Below, piece after piece: positions 45,331 to 59,346 of a stretch of DNA of 64,000 nt. Under the pieces are notes generated by a model, which made no database searches, had not been told where the DNA came from, and saw nothing but the letters and a program-made list of their open reading frames with translations. The stretch is from Macropodus opercularis (lineage: Eukaryota > Chordata > Actinopteri > Anabantiformes > Osphronemidae): contig CM061098.1 of NCBI GenBank assembly GCA_030770545.1, positions 18,880,501 through 18,944,500 on the forward strand. The letters are read 5' to 3'. The number at the start of each line of letters is the position of its first letter. Positions within the stretch are counted from its first letter, which is position 1. A program made the position numbers and the translations under genes.

Positions 45331-48300
45331 CAGTATCTCAACCTGCCTGCAGGAACGCACAGATTTAGAAGACCTGCCTGCTATTCCTGACAATGTGACA
45401 GAGGGTTATAGCAGAGACACGCAGCAAAACAAGTATCAAGCAGAAAGAACGTTAGAAAGAAGGGGAGCACAGATAGAATGAGTATTCTGTGCTGTCAGAA
45501 ACAGAAACAGAGCTTCTTTCTCTTAATTGCATCAGCACACATTAACAATAATGCAATTAAACAAAGGGTCCCTGGAAGAATTTCACCCACATGACGCTGA
45601 GATATGGTCATATCAATTGGCTTCTTGGTTTATCTCTTCACTGCGCTAATGTGATCCCTGGGAAAGTCAGGAGGCAAAATACAGAGTCAGCTGAAAAACC
45701 TGAGTCTGAACGTATCTTCACATAGTGCAGCACAGCTACGTATGAAACAAAGACAACAGCTCAGGTCATGGCGTGTTTGTCTTGGTACAGGCAACGAGCC
45801 TCCAGAACAAGGCTTACGGGCAGGTACAAGACCAGGTGGGACACAACTTGACACGTGATGTGAAAACCAAAGCTCACATTCCACCAACGTGAGCATGTAA
45901 AGCCTGCTATGAAGACAGAGCATCAGAGCATCAGAGCATCAGTTCCCAAGCAGCCTCGGTCCTGGTTTATGTAACGTGGCCTAGGAGTGTTGAAGTTATT
46001 TTGTAGATGTATGATTTGCAGTTCTAAACACGTTTTAATGGACGTAGTGACTTCTAGGACAGCCAGTAGCTGACAACGTTGGAGAAGATGTTGTCCGTTG
46101 AGTCGGCACCGTTGCAGAGAGAGACAGCAGGGTTTGGAGCTGGACCGTCTACGTGTCTAGACAATCTACCTACACTACACTGGACACAGGGTTACAGTCA
46201 GCCAGAGACCGATCAGTGCAAATGCAGAACGACACAGACAAACTTTGACCCAGAGGTCATGAAAGCTTCCATTCGATGCTTTTTGCTGCTGAACATCAGC
46301 TTCCTAGAATGTCTGGAAACATTGATGGTGAAATGTGGAGCTGCCCTGTCTGGACATGTGCTCACAGCCTGTCTCTGGTCTGGAGCTAGAGTCTGGAGGA
46401 ACACACGAGGAGGCTGTCAGCAACGGTTGGCCACAGCCACAGGTGATGTCACTGCTGCCTTTGTGACATCATGCAGGGGAGAATCCTGAAGAAGAAGAGG
46501 GTGCACTTCGTCTACAACACCCCATCGCTACAGACATGTACGAATGAAAGAAGTGACCTTTAACCTGTGCCAGTGATTGTGGGAGGGGTGCTGAGTGAAC
46601 ATAGTCCTTATTGTCGTCATAATTTACGTGTCTTCCCACTTCATTACTGGTTTCCATCACCCATTCGCTGATGTGTTTGCTTCCATCCAGGGTCATGGGG
46701 GCAGCAGGGAACCCCAGGCTTCTCTCTCCATGCAAACCTCCTCCAAAACCTTTGGTTACCTGCGCTATGCTTGCATGAAATGTTTGAGAATGTGCCGGTG
46801 GTGTAGAACCAGAGCGTGTTACTACTCTTCTGACTTAAACCAGCGTAAAGGTCTGGTCTGAGTATGAAGAGACGTTGTTCCCGTAGCCACCACCTGATTA
46901 CTTCTCATTTCTCTGTTTCTAGCATGTAGGCCACAGTTTTATGGCTCTTTGTTCACAGCTCATGGTCTGTGGTTCCACCACTGACAAGAAATGCATCTGT
47001 AAAGTTATCATTTCCATCTCAAGCCTCTCTGCTAGTGCGAGTTTGCGTCTGCTGTGTTTCTGCTTCGTCTTTTTGAACAGTGGGGTTCGATGCTGCTTGT
47101 GGACGTTGACCTGTGCTTTGCTTGATTGTTGAAGATTTTAAGGCTATTGTTTAGACAATCAGTCTCATAATGCAAAACCAGCCATATTCGAATACCTGCT
47201 CAGATAGAGGCGGAACAGAGTGTGGTCGAAGCTGAACACAGAGCTGTTTTGCTTTTAGCAGACAACAGTGGAGGGGTAAACATTACAATACAAATGATAT
47301 TGTTTGCATGCACGCATGCCTGGCTTATTCACCCATTGTAATGTTTCAGAGGGAAATAAAACAGGGTTGGAGGAACAAAAGGACAGACAGTTGCCTGCTC
47401 TGTCTTCCAAGGAGGCAGACGTTTGACCTAATTACTATGCTAACGTATGCAAGGGTAAGGGAGGGCGCTTGGTCGAAGGTGGCTGGTGATTTAAGGCAGG
47501 AGAAGAGAAAGTTGTCCTTGCCCTTCAGTAAACCTCCTATTGCTGCTTTTTGTGCCCTGTAGCCCAGATCTCCACGGCCTACTTTCACTCCCAGACATCT
47601 TTGTGTTCTGGGCGGCTGGAGGGCATGGCCCGGCGAGGAAGACCCAACATCCATAAATTAAGATGCGGGAAAGCAGAGAAAGCAGGACACAAGGCTTTAC
47701 TGTGTTGTTTTTACTTGTGATGAGAGAACAGCAGTTGGTAGGAGCTTTATTTACGGATTGTGTTCCTTTCCATTGTCTCAGACAAAGGTGCATTTAATCT
47801 AGGACTCAGATGATCCTCGGGCTCTCGAAAACAACAGGCAGAACACCTCACTCCAGCTAAACGTCTCATTCCCCTGTAAGAGCCAGACAAAGCTGCAGTA
47901 ATGATGATGTAAATCACCAAACAAAAAGCAGAAAGGAAGAGGGAAAGGGAAATTGAATGAGCATGTTGGCATTTGGCAAGAAGGGCACTCAGAGACCCCC
48001 ACTGCTTCACTGCTTCACTGCATCACGCATCCCAGACACACTTCTCACCATCTCCTCTGGCCTTTGGTGCAAAATACATCAGCACTAATTGTCTGTGATG
48101 GTTTCAGTCCTTGGAATGAGACGAAGAGTCTGAGAGGACGAAGAGAAGAGGACGGAGACCAGACGAAGGGCAAACAGAACGGGACGGAGCGGTGCAGGGG
48201 GAGGAGGGGGAATGAGCGAGTAAATAGAGTGAAATGGAAGTCAGTGAGGTGGGAAGAAAGGGCACAGAGGATGTGGACAGAGGAGGCAAAAGGGAAAGAA

Positions 48301-51300
48301 GCAACCCAGGAGGAAACCACAGACGCAACTCATCACGGGTGTCATAGACTGGAACATGCAGTGTGCAAGAGGTGGTGGGAGCTGACCCACATCCACTCCA
48401 GGGACACAGTAAGAAAAAGGAGAAGATTATCCACGTTCGTCGTAGAGACGAGGGTGAATAACAGGGAAGAGAGAAGACAGATCCAAAACAGCAGCAAACA
48501 AAACCAGTGGAACAATAAAATGAGTCTTAAACATCTATCAGTACAATTACCTGCTTCAGATATTAGCATTTCATGCACTGAACGTAGCTGGTGAGCTCAT
48601 CTGTCTGATGTAGTCATGGGCCTTTGAGGTTTCGTCCTCTGATGCTCACAGCTCTCGGCCTCCAAGGTTCCACCTGGTGTAAAGTAATCGTCATCTGGAT
48701 TATTCTCCTGTCGATCTAATGCTCCATCAAAACATTGGGTGAAAGGTGTATTGGCTTGGTGCATCCTGTCTAGAACCATTGTGATCCGGTGCAACAACAA
48801 TAGTTCTTTTCGTAACAGAGTTGGTGGATTTCGCTGTAATGCAACATAAAATTAAATTCATCATTTAATAACAGGGACCAGCTGGGTCGGATCGTTTTCC
48901 ACAGCATAGACCCGAACGCAAAGAAATGAAGCAGCGTATCCCCCCACTCACTGCAGGAACCTGGGTCCCGTACGCTGCTCGGCTGTTGTTTTGACGTCAC
49001 GTCAGTCCTGGAAACTCATATGTGTGCATGGCTTTGTCCCACCGCACAATGTGAAAGCCACAACTCTCAGCAGCTGGCTGACGAATCACCCACTAACTGG
49101 TATTGATCAACCCCCTGCAGATAAATGATGGTCATTCTGTTCAGTGGGACAGGAGAAACGGGAACTATTTCATCCTGCAGGGACACGTTTCAAGGGGAGG
49201 TGGTTAGAGGCTGGTGGCAGGGTTAGAGAGATGGAGGCAGGAGCCCAGTCAACGAAAGGCTAGAAACCAGCACCGCTAGGTTCCTACTGCTTCTCTTTTC
49301 CCTTTGTACCCTTGCTTACCCGTCTGTTCTGGATGTCAACTGTGCTCCATCCTCCATGATCAGAAATCCAAGCACAGTGGGGTGTTTGCGTTAATAAACA
49401 CATCTGTACATGAACAGATCCGCACACAACACAAACAAAGGTTTGTCAGCCATGAACAATCCACCGTAACAATGAATTCTGCTCTGGATCCTCGGTCCAG
49501 TGACGGCATCACTCCAGCAGACTTACCTGGGGTGTGTCTGATGCTCCAGGCCTCGGCAGAACCAAACGACAGACGTGGCATCGTGTGTTCATACTAAAGG
49601 CATAGCAGGCGTACAGGTGGAGTATGAAGCTGGGTGCGTAGCTATGTGGTGCTGGAACAGGAAGGTGAATTACTATGTTAATTGGATGTGTGACTTGGCC
49701 TAGATTCAACCTGCGACTCTTCACCTACGAACCAGCGTCTTGTTCTCCTCCCTGCAGTGGCAGTGAGCCTCACTTCGGTTTCGACTTCCTCACAGCTTCC
49801 TGAGGGAGAGGAAGCTGAAGATGTAGAAATATGCTAATGATAATAATATTGGGCCATTTTTTGTGTTCTTACATATTCATCCTTTTTTATTTGTATTCTT
49901 TTGAGTGCAAATAACGCACATAGCGCTGCGCTGCCTACTGTACAGACGTGGCTCTGTCTCTGAGCCACTGAACACACAATAGAGTAATAATGACAGTCAG
50001 GTGTTGTGACTGTCACGTTCCCATGGTGGGTGAAGGTTTCTAGATGTGAGGACGTGTAGAGAAACGTTTTTAACCTGTCACACTGGATTCTGGCAACAGA
50101 AGTAGGTCACGTCTACAGTATAGTTGCTGACTGACGTGTGTGTTACAGTAAACTGGGAGCCACCTTCTATTAAGGACGTCGTTGCTTGTGCCAACCTGTT
50201 GCCCATCTGCTCTGTCTTTGTCTTAACAGACTCACACACACACACACACACTGGCATTGTTGTGAACTGACCTATTGTCTTGTTGTCACACAGGGGTTTG
50301 AACGGTTTGAATGGTTCTATTGGAGGCGAATTTGAAACACTTCAGGGTTGTTGATGCACAAACAAACAAACAAACAAACAACCATATGGTTTGGAAAATG
50401 TGGTTTTATTGAACAAATGTTTGCAGCCAATAAAAGCAGTAATTAGAAAAGCTGTGAAAACAACAACTAACCCCTTGGACTGTAATTGTTTGAGAGCAAG
50501 ACTGTTTGTCAGAGTAAATCTAAAAGGTAAACTCTTGGAACCGGACTCTCATCGCTGGTGTGTAAGGCTCAGCAGTTGTGTAACCGTAGGCGACAGTGCA
50601 TCAGGTAGGAAGCTGCCTGTTTCTGAGACCTGAGTCCAGAAAGCTCCTGGCAGAGCAGAAACATTACGCACGATGAAGTGATTTTAACTTTATATTTAAG
50701 ACAGGTTAGTAGAAGCGCGCACCTGGCAATCAACACTGAAGGAAGAGGTTCTGTGGGCCCTGCTCTCCGTCAGACATCAGCACTGCAGTAATCATCGTTA
50801 GTCAATCCAATCATCATTAGGTTGGTATTCTTCGCACACAGACGTGTGGACATGCACTGGAACCCAGTGTGCCGTGTGCAGTACTTTGGTTTGAAACGTG
50901 ATCAGTTGGTAGCGGCTGCATTTGTACATGACAGGGACGTACGTTCAGCAGTTATGTTCCCTCAACAGCCAGATGAATCCGTTGCAGGATGGTCCCACAG
51001 AGCTGAGATGGGCTGTTGTCAGCTCTTCTTTCGAGCTGCTTATTGTCTCTAATGTTGTGAATGAGGACGTCGCTATAACTTACATATGGTTGAATCCTTG
51101 TCTCTCACGCACTCACACCCTCATTCAGACCACAAAGGAGAACAATGTTCAGAAATGTTGCTCCTTCACGTGTCTGGTAGTTAATCACTCAGACGTCTTC
51201 CATAAACATTTGCGCTGTAACAGCTGGTTCTATATATTCATATGGACCAGACAGCTTCCTCTACAGTAGCTTTCCAAGCGCTGGTCCGTCGACTGGAGGT

Positions 51301-52560
51301 GGTTTTGGGATTAAGAGGGATTCAAACATGTATGTTATAAACTAATCTTGTATGAGTGAAGCCCCAGACGCAGGCTTTCTAAGAGTGGACTACAGTACTT
51401 TCCACACCTTCACTGTTTCCTCATCGTTGTTCACTGAGATCAGCCTTTTGTGTTACGATAAAACATCTGGGTTGTTTCTTCACACACAGCCAAACCTGGA
51501 GGCAACAGAAAGTTAGCGTTAGAGAAATGGCTGTGGAGGAACAAACATGGGATAACAATGAGACAGAAAGCGACAGTGAGACGCTTCTGGGAGAGAAAAG
51601 CGAGGAAAAACAAGAGGAAGGAATTGAAGAGATAGCGGCTTAAGCCAGCGTGAGAGTGTCTGCCTCGGGTGGTACGAGTCACCCTGAATTATAAATGGTC
51701 TCTCGCTTTCCAAGCCAAAACACACAATCACGATATAAGACCCCCGGTGCATTTCCTCTGGCAGGCCACTCCACTGTCCCCTGGGTTATATCTCACCACT
51801 GATCTGTGCCCTCTGCTTTCCTTCTCCTCCGTCCCTCTCTCTCCATCTTTTGGTCCCCGGAGCCAAGGACTTTGCGAACTTTGCCCTCCTCCACTCTCTC
51901 CATCTTCCTCGCTCTGGTCAGTGAGCTGAATCTCCCCGTAAGTAGTCCTTTCCCTCTTCTTCACCCCTTTCTCTCAGACTCTCTGGTGGACAGAAGCCTT
52001 TTCTCCCTCGTGCTCAGCTGCCCCACTTTCTGTGTGTTTCCTTACTGTAGTGACGTCACACGGCCCTCGTCGATCAGCAGCCTCGCGTCTTCCTGCAGTG
52101 CCAGAAGCCAGGATGCAGCAGCAGCGGAGGTTCTGCTACTTTCCACAGACACTGTGTCGTCCATTAATACGAGCATCCAGACGAGAGCATTCCATTCCTC
52201 AGGACTTGATTCCTCTACCGCTTTCTTATGTGGATCACTCACTTTCTTGCTTAAACAGTGATTTAGTTGATTGTTTCTATCTGCGTTTCTTACGTTTCTT
52301 ACAGAATTTCAGATCTCCGTATTTAAAAACCCTGTTTTCTCATTGTTTGATTAGGCTGCACTTTCTTCTAAAGAGCAGTAATATAGTGCATGATGAGCAT
52401 AGAAATGACTTCCATACTCACCACCTTGTTCTAATACTGTCATATGCAACTATTCATTTTCACTTTCCTGGGGGCAGAGAAGAAATAAAACTAAACAAGG
52501 AAGAAGATGCAAAGTTGATGACATGCAGTGTATGTGGATGGAAGCAGGAGAGATGAGGAA

Positions 52561-52900
52561 ACCAGAGGAGCTCAGTGAATGAAGGAGGTTCCAGCATCTA
52601 AGCCTGTAGCAGCTAAACTAAGAGATGGATCAGAGAAACCAGAACCATCTGGAACCATCAGCTTTGTCAGAAAGGAAGGTTTCAGCCTAGTTTTAAAGCA
52701 GAGAGGGCGTCTGCTGCTAGAACCTGAACTGGAAGCTGGTTCCACATAGAGGAGCTTGGAGCTAAAGGCTCTGCCTCCCGTTCTACAGGTAGAAACTCTA
52801 GGAACCACCAGTAGACCAGCTCTGAGAAGCAAGGTTCTGTTGGAGCAGAAGGAGCCATGAGGCCTAAGACAAGATGGAGAGAAGCTGGTGAACAGGTATG
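52561..52900 (+). repeat. fragment of a long dispersed teleost repeat
   Basis: The stretch around GAACTGGAAGCTGGTTCCAC, AAGGCTCTGCCTCCCGTTCT and AACTCTAGGAACCACCAGTA matches, from recall, the middle of a long non-coding repeat abundant in percomorph genomes. No ends or coding capacity are visible. Confidence 0.55.
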
Positions 52901-55900
52901 TGTGTCTTGGTTGCTGGTTTTATTGTGTTGTTGGCATTTTTAGTAAAGAAGGAATCAGGGTGTGATCGAACACACACACGCAGGCTCCTAACTGAAACCT
53001 AGAACATATAGACTGGCCACAGTGTCCTGTGCTGGGACACTTTGATGCTTATTTGTCCCAATGTGTCCTACGACTGACTGCCAATGAGCTCGTGTCCGTT
53101 CAAAGTACTTGCGTCTGACAGGACCTCATCTGTTTCCCATTTTCAGACTGGAAATTCTCCTCATGCTTTTCACTTACTGTGCTCTAATGGCCTGCGCACA
53201 CATTAGGCCGAAATGTTTGCAAGAACGACGTTCTGTGAATTAGCTGTGTAAAGTACTTAACGAACGACATTACGCAGCAGAGCGGGTCACATCAACAAAT
53301 AGCTCCTTGGTTAATGTTCGGTAAAGATCCTGGTTTGTTTCTGGTTCAGACACGTAGGAGACAGGCTTGGATCAGAACCATGAGATAACTACCAAGCGTT
53401 AGGACAGTAGCCTGGTAGGAGCCTTACAGCCCACATGGGACCACCTCAGCCTGGTGAACGTGCTTTAGAAGGTCGGAGATAGTGACATCACCGGGTTCAT
53501 TTTCAGATGCTTTGCTAGATACACAGATGACAATGAGCGGCTGTTGTGACAGCATGAAGCCTTGTAATGAATGAACTGACCTTTACGTATGAAGTGTTCC
53601 TTAAGTCGCGTGAGTGAACATGTGTGTAACATTCAGTGCCACATTATCAGCTGGGATGTGTTTATTAGTTCTATTGTGTGACGCACGGTCACACAATGTG
53701 CCGGTGCTGCGCTGGCGGATGAGGCTGAGAGAAGGGAACTGTCTGAACTCGTCTGGATCGGGGCAGCGTCGTGCTCCAGCTCAGCGGAGGCCACGCTCCA
53801 TCCAAATGTCAGAAGCAGCATTAACCTCAGGGATGTTTCGGAGCCAGAGAGACTCATCACCTAGCCTCCAAACGTGTTGGTTTCATGGAGCAGAGGCTGC
53901 TACGAGCCAGCTCTCATTAGCGTCCTTTGCCTAGTTGACAACAGCCTGAAGGCAGCATGGCGCGCCAGAGCACTTACGTGTTTGTCACTGGGTGTGTGTG
54001 TGTGCGTCGTACGCCTGGCTGTGTTTGCTTCTTGTGCAGTGGGCGTAGCTGCTCCTGGTCTGAGGCTTATAATAAACAACATTCCCGTCCTGCCTCCATC
54101 GTCCGTGGGTCTAAACATGAAGGAGCGTTTTCACTGCCTTTCTCCCATGTGACGCGCTGAACGGTCGAGGTGGTCCAGTGCTCACTGTCTGGAATCTGAA
54201 GTGTGCGGGTCAGGACGTGCAATTAGCATGAAGACCGGACGCGGGGAAGCAAATGGCTTCGTCCTGGGCAAACAATAGACCTGCCAGCATCCAAGTATGA
54301 CCTATGTGCGTGTGCAGTTTCTTCAGATGAGTAAAGTTTTACGATGTGTGTGTGTGATGTTGAGCATATGTTGTATGTGAGGAGGAAGCTGAGCTCTGAA
54401 TTAGCCAGTTGGTCTGCGTTGAGCTGTGGCTCGTGAATGAAAGAATGAGCTCACCCACAAAGCGGGAACGAGCAAATAAAAGGAAATAAATCAAATGTGC
54501 GTCGGTGTACCGGGAACCTGAGCGTGAAGACGTGAGAACCTTGCTTTGCGTCCGCTGCAGCCTGCTGGCACCTGGCAGGTTGAGGAGGGAGGGGAGGACG
54601 CGTGCACACAGCAGGACTCCGTTTAATTACTTAGGAATGAAATGCAGTGCGCTGGCTGAGCGAGATACAGAGCGAGCTGAAACTCTTTGTGTGAAAGTTG
54701 TTATTAGAGAGCACGAGGGAGCGGTGGGTTATGGGCAAACAGAAGGAGAGGCGAGCGGTAATGCCTTTCTTCATGAATCATTTATGAGCGTGTGTGTGTT
54801 TATGGCCGTGTAGCTGGGGAGCAGCTCTGTGTCCCCACATTACAACAGCTCCTGCCATAACCAAATAAAAACAACAGGGGCCATTATCACCGTGAGCCAG
54901 CACCACTCCTACATCTGCATTTACATACTACAGCACAGACAGAGCGTGTGATTATTAGGCCTGTGTGTCTATGCAGCAGCCTCAGAACCAGCCAAAGCCC
55001 GGTCACCCTCCTCTCTACCACATCGCCTGCTGCTGCTTGACTTCCACGTTCACCGTGAACCTGCTTCGTGAGGAATTCAGCCACTTGGACGTTCACGTGC
55101 ACATCATCATCCGAACGAGGGAATTAATCTGACAACTGGGGCCTTTACTGTCCTGTTGGCCCAAGTCGTCTGTCTCCCTGACTGTTGCTAATGAACTCAG
55201 TGACTTTCCTCAGCTTCATTTAACCTGTTCAGATCACAAGCTGCCACATCCTGCTCCACTGGAATCACTGAAGAGCAGCTTATTCGAGCCTAACGAGCCA
55301 CAGAGATGCTTCACTCTGAGTTTGGGCTCTTTTAGGATCCTGCCTACTTTCTAACAAACACCCCAGTGTGTGTGTGATTGATGCCCAACGCGGCAGCACG
55401 GAGCAAACAAACGAGCAGCAGACTGCAGCAGCTCCAACCTTCAGAACCGCCTGATCCAACTGTGATCCATTCACCTTCTCTGACTTCCTCAGCATCGGTC
55501 TCTAAAACGAGACTGGTTCTAGCAGAGGAGAGAAACAAGCAGTTTCAGGGACACTGACATGTTCCATTTGTGGGAGGAGGATGGCAAACGTAGCACAGAA
55601 GGACAAACCGTATTTATGTCTTACGATCTTGCCACAAGGTTGGTGGGTGGAACCGATCATCATCACCAGACTGAACCTCCCCTAAACAGGAGAATCCATA
55701 ACACGAGGGTCGGCTTTGTCCTTCGAGTGCAGCATGTGGTGTCATAGAGGGTAGACGAGTCCTTTCAGCCAGTCACGCTCACAACATGATTTGAAGATTA
55801 TTTGTACAGCGTTCATTGCCAACAGGCTGTTGCTCCACATCTATATATAACATCTCTATCATCTTTCGGCTCCATGGGAGATTCATGTGGAGGTAGCAGA

Positions 55901-56479
55901 GATACAGAGAAGTGCGTTTTTCAATTAACCTACTTTGATCAGCTTCTTTGGTGTTTTCTTATTTTTGGTGGGCGGAGACGTGGAGCCGCTCTTTGCATGT
56001 CGTTTCCAATTTAGTGTCCTGTTATCACGCTTGATCATCTCACTCCCACTCCTCCTCTCTGTGCTGGGATTAAGGCAGTGCCAGCCTATGCAGTGGATTA
56101 AGACCGAAGCCAACCCCTAGTTGTTCTTCTCAGTTTATCCACTCTTAATGTCGCTCGCTCTCATTCTGAAGCAGCCTCCTCCTCTCCTCAAGAAGATGAG
56201 CTCAGCTGAAAGTCTGGATTTGTCGATTAAGGCCACTTGATGCGTATCATGCCGTCATAGACTTGATGTGTTCAGCCTTCGACCCTGAAATCCCACTTTG
56301 TTTTGTATTTTTGCTGTACTGCGAATATGAAGCTTTTTGGGGGGAGTGAACGCTTTGATGCAGAACAGCGGCTGATCTGTCATTCGCTTACTGGACAAAC
56401 CAGCACATGATCATCACACTGGTGGTTTTGTGTCAAACGCAGGTTGCCAGCACTTGGTTAATAGTCCAACGTGAGGTTT

Positions 56480-56780
56480 GATTTACAGAGGCCTTCTGTA
56501 CTTACTGCAAGTGGAATCAATACTAAACACATTAGCACGTCAAGCAGAGGAAGGAGGCAGTGAGAGCCAGCGCCTGGACCATCAGCCTTATTTACAGTAA
56601 GGCCCTAGCAGATGATTACCTACTGACCTTAATCAACTTTAGAGCCATTACGGCCGCCTGGACGGGAGACGGAGCAGATGAAAGGTCATAAAGCAACTTT
56701 TAAATTAGGCAGTCAGGTGTAATGGAAGAGTGATACACTGCTGCCTCTAATGACGAGACAGGATCGATCGCATTGCACGG
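56480..56780. promoter_or_regulatory. candidate conserved non-coding element beside LTR element B
   Basis: The block is repeat-free, with CTTAATCAACTTT, GGTCATAAAGCAACTTTTAA and CTAATGACGAG. Its mixed AT-rich texture is like known developmental enhancers. It lies about 130 bp from the left end of element B. Conservation was not tested. Confidence 0.22.
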
Positions 56781-56917
56781 AAGAATAAAATAAAATGAGG
56801 TAAAAGACCCTAAACGCTTGATAGACGGTTTATTGAACTGTCTCAGTTGCTATAAAACTCCCTAAGGCCCTAATAGCATTGTCAGAAGGTGGAACCGCAC
56901 CTGGTCGGACCCTGGAC

Positions 56918-57538
56918 TGTTACATCTACTCACTCACTGGACTCACTAGAAGTACCAGGGGTAGGAGAAGCCTGAGCCCCTGGTACTGACTCGAATCGCC
57001 ACCTGGTGGCGCCAAACGAACAAAGTGAAGGGGGGAGCTCAACCTAGAGCCCATTTCCCCACTCAAGATACTAAAAGGCTGCGCGACATAGAGCCTGTGC
57101 CCACTCTAACAAAATTGACTAGGGAGGACCCAATTGCAAACCCAGAGACACAGGTGAACATTTAACTTATTTTTAATCGTGACAAACATGAGCAAAACAA
57201 CACGGGAAACTAAGGACTACAGGTAAATGACGTAAAGCAGAACTAAACATAAACCTAGACAAACACCAATCTTAAATCAAGTAACAATACCAAGTTAACA
57301 AATACATACAGTACGAACACTAATCTCTAAGCAAACCAGGAACACTTACACACAAGGGGTAACACCAATAATCAGCCAGCAAAGCATGAAGAGGCAAGGG
57401 GCAACTTATATACAAACTAAACAGGAAATAACAAACAGGTGAAATCAATAACAAGCAGGAAGTGGACAAACAGAAACCAACAAAGAAGAACAGGGGAACA
57501 AGAGCGCCCCCCAGTGGTTGGAGGGCCGAATCGTCACA
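56918..57538 (-). repeat. element B 3' LTR (621 bp)
   Basis: It has the same length as the 5' copy. Visible differences are at about 57050 (C/T), 57084 (G/T) and 57529 (G/A). It carries the same TATA box, priming complement (57370-57380) and hairpins. Confidence 0.92.
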
Positions 57539-57867
57539 GAGCCCCCTCCCCACGGCCGGATCCCAGACGGCCCAAGACAAACAGACACTTTGGCAGGTGA
57601 CAAACGAGCTGAGGAAAACAAGTACACACAAGAGAAACACAAACAAGGCAAAACAAGCTAGAAACGAAACAAACACTGGCGACATCAAAAAACTACAAAC
57701 TAAAATGGCCCAACACGAGGTCAAACGAAAATAGTTCAAAATGTTCAAACTGAAAGTGTCCCATCAAGGAGGGTGAAGACCGGCGTATGCTCAACACAGC
57801 AGCAGCTGGAAACAAAAACGGAGTCTCTGGCTCTGAGAAGAAAAATGTTCAAACTAAAGGTGTCCCG

Positions 57868-59346
57868 TCACGGCGGGCGAAGACGAGCACAAGCTCTATC
57901 CAGCAGCAGCTGGGGACAGAACGGACCCTCTGGCTCCGAAACAGTCAAACGAAAACCCCTTGGTGGCCGGCGGCGGAAGAGGCAGGGCCAAGCAAGCGGC
58001 TTGATGATCCTGGAGGCCGGCAGGACAGGATCCTTCCCTGGACATAACCGGAGGGTAACGCCGGGCTCCGGGACGGACGAGGAGAGCGTTATGGCAGCGC
58101 CGGGCTCCGGGACGGACGAGGAGAGCGTTATGGCAGCGCCGAGCTCCGAGACGGACGAGGAGAGCGAGCCGGCAGCGCCGAGCTCCGAGACGGACGAGGA
58201 GGGCGGCTCGGCAGCGCCGAGCTCCGAGACGGACGAGACGAGGTGTTCGGCAGCACTGGACTCAGAAGCCGACGAGGTGAGCTGGCCGACAGCGGTGTGC
58301 TCCGAGACAGACGAGACAAGGTGTTCTGCGGCGGATGAGGTGAGTTGGCTGGCAGCGCCGGGCTCCGAGGCAGACGAGGTGAGTTGGCCGGCAGCGCCGG
58401 GCTCCGAGGCAGACGAGATGAGCTGTTCGGCAGCGCCAAGCTCCGCAGCAGGCGAGAAGAGCGGTTCGGCAGCGCCGAGCTCCGCAGCAGGCGAGAAGAG
58501 CGGTTCGGCAGCGCCGAGCTCCGCAGCAGGCGAGAAGAGCGGTTCGGCGGCGGTGAGCTCCGAGCAGGGATTATCCTGTGCGCAGTCCGGCGCACAGGGA
58601 ACAAACGAACCCCCCGGAGGTCTCTCACTCCCCCCCGGGGTCGAACAGGACTTAACCTGTGCGCAGTCCGGCGCACAGGAGACAAACGAAACCCCCGGAG
58701 CTGCATCAATAGACTCCGGGGCAGGACTGGACACGTCCTGTGCGCAATCCGGCACACAGGAAACAAACAAAACCTCCGGAGTTCCTTCACTAGGCTCCGG
58801 GGCAGAGCAGAACTTATCCTGTGCGCAGTCCGGCGCACAGGAAACAAACGAAGGCCCCGAAGGTCTCTCACTTTCCTCCGGGGTCGAACCGAACTCAACC
58901 TGTGCGTAATCCGACGCACAGGGAAAAAACGAGGTCCCGAACTCCTGCTCCATAAGCGCCGTCACCATCTCCCGGAGATGCTGAGTCGATGACGGAGAGG
59001 GTGCAGCGGGGTCCTCCAGCTGGTCACCACCGAACGGCGCCACCACTGTGAGACGCCGCGGTGCTGGGGCTGGTTCTGCAGGTCGCAGTGCCGACTCCAG
59101 GTGCCGCGAGGCAGTGTCCAAACCCCGGTTGGTCGTCGCTAATGGAGTCCACCCCTCCTGTGACTCCCGGGTGAACTGCGTAGGGACGGAGTCCAGCCGG
59201 TGCGCACTCCACGAAGCACCGGGCAGGCAAAATGAATTCCTCCAGCTCCTCCTGGTGACGGACAGAGGCCCGCGCTCGCCTCCTGGAGCGCGGCCTCTTC
59301 CGGACCGGCACGGTCCCCGCCCTCGCCACCGGACTCTGGGGCTCAA
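57868..59346 (-). CDS. element B second open frame with tandem repeats (up to 492 codons)
   Basis: This frame overlaps the end of the gag-like frame by about 320 bp in another phase. It begins without a convincing start context, so it may be reached by frameshift or be non-coding. Its middle has five spaced copies of FVSCAPDCAQ-type sequence (about 28 residues apart, 58560-58930). A run of 13-residue units related to ELGAAEPLFSPAA (about 58060-58560) follows. Like element A, repeats occupy most of the coding capacity. The opposite strand is also open (57773-58909), as expected for stop-poor repeats. Confidence 0.35.
   Translation of the reverse strand: MSPRVRWRGRGPCRSGRGRAPGGERGPLSVTRRSWRNSFCLPGASWSAHRLDSVPTQFTRESQEGWTPLATTNRGLDTASRHLESALRPAEPAPAPRRLTVVAPFGGDQLEDPAAPSPSSTQHLREMVTALMEQEFGTSFFPCASDYAQVEFGSTPEESERPSGPSFVSCAPDCAQDKFCSAPEPSEGTPEVLFVSCVPDCAQDVSSPAPESIDAAPGVSFVSCAPDCAQVKSCSTPGGSERPPGGSFVPCAPDCAQDNPCSELTAAEPLFSPAAELGAAEPLFSPAAELGAAEPLFSPAAELGAAEQLISSASEPGAAGQLTSSASEPGAASQLTSSAAEHLVSSVSEHTAVGQLTSSASESSAAEHLVSSVSELGAAEPPSSSVSELGAAGSLSSSVSELGAAITLSSSVPEPGAAITLSSSVPEPGVTLRLCPGKDPVLPASRIIKPLAWPCLFRRRPPRGFRLTVSEPEGPFCPQLLLDRACARLRPP
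58060..58560 (-). repeat. 39-bp-period minisatellite in element B
   Basis: Units of about 39 bp contain GGCAGCGCCGAGCTCCG on the plus strand, in three better-conserved copies near 58430-58550 and more diverged copies to the left. They translate on the minus strand as (A/S)ELGAAEPLFSPA-like repeats. Confidence 0.8.
58570..58930 (-). repeat. roughly 84-bp-period repeat in element B
   Basis: CTGTGCGCAGTCCGGCGCAC recurs five times with small changes, near 58577, 58658, 58739, 58820 and 58901, each followed by AGG(A/G)(A/G)ACAAACGAA. On the minus strand it encodes the SCAPDCAQ repeat. Confidence 0.85.

Larger units (their letters stand above)
41059..56912. other. intergenic between LTR elements, no gene recognised
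   Basis: No coding exon recognised. Contents are a short repeat module (42411-42480), purine-rich sequence at 48120-48330, a (CA)n run at 50233-50251, (ACAA)n at 50358-50382, pyrimidine-rich sequence at 51790-52000, a dispersed-repeat fragment at 52561-52900 and candidate non-coding elements near 45190-45660 and 56480-56780. Confidence 0.45.

Noticed and set aside
47953..48594. 213-codon open frame on the plus strand
   Set aside because: It lies in a purine-rich tract (48120-48330) that yields a Lys/Glu/Arg-rich chance frame. No family resemblance.
57773..58909. 378-codon plus-strand frame in element B
   Set aside because: Antisense to the element, whose polarity is fixed by the TATA box, primer site and purine tract. 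Openness comes from repeats.
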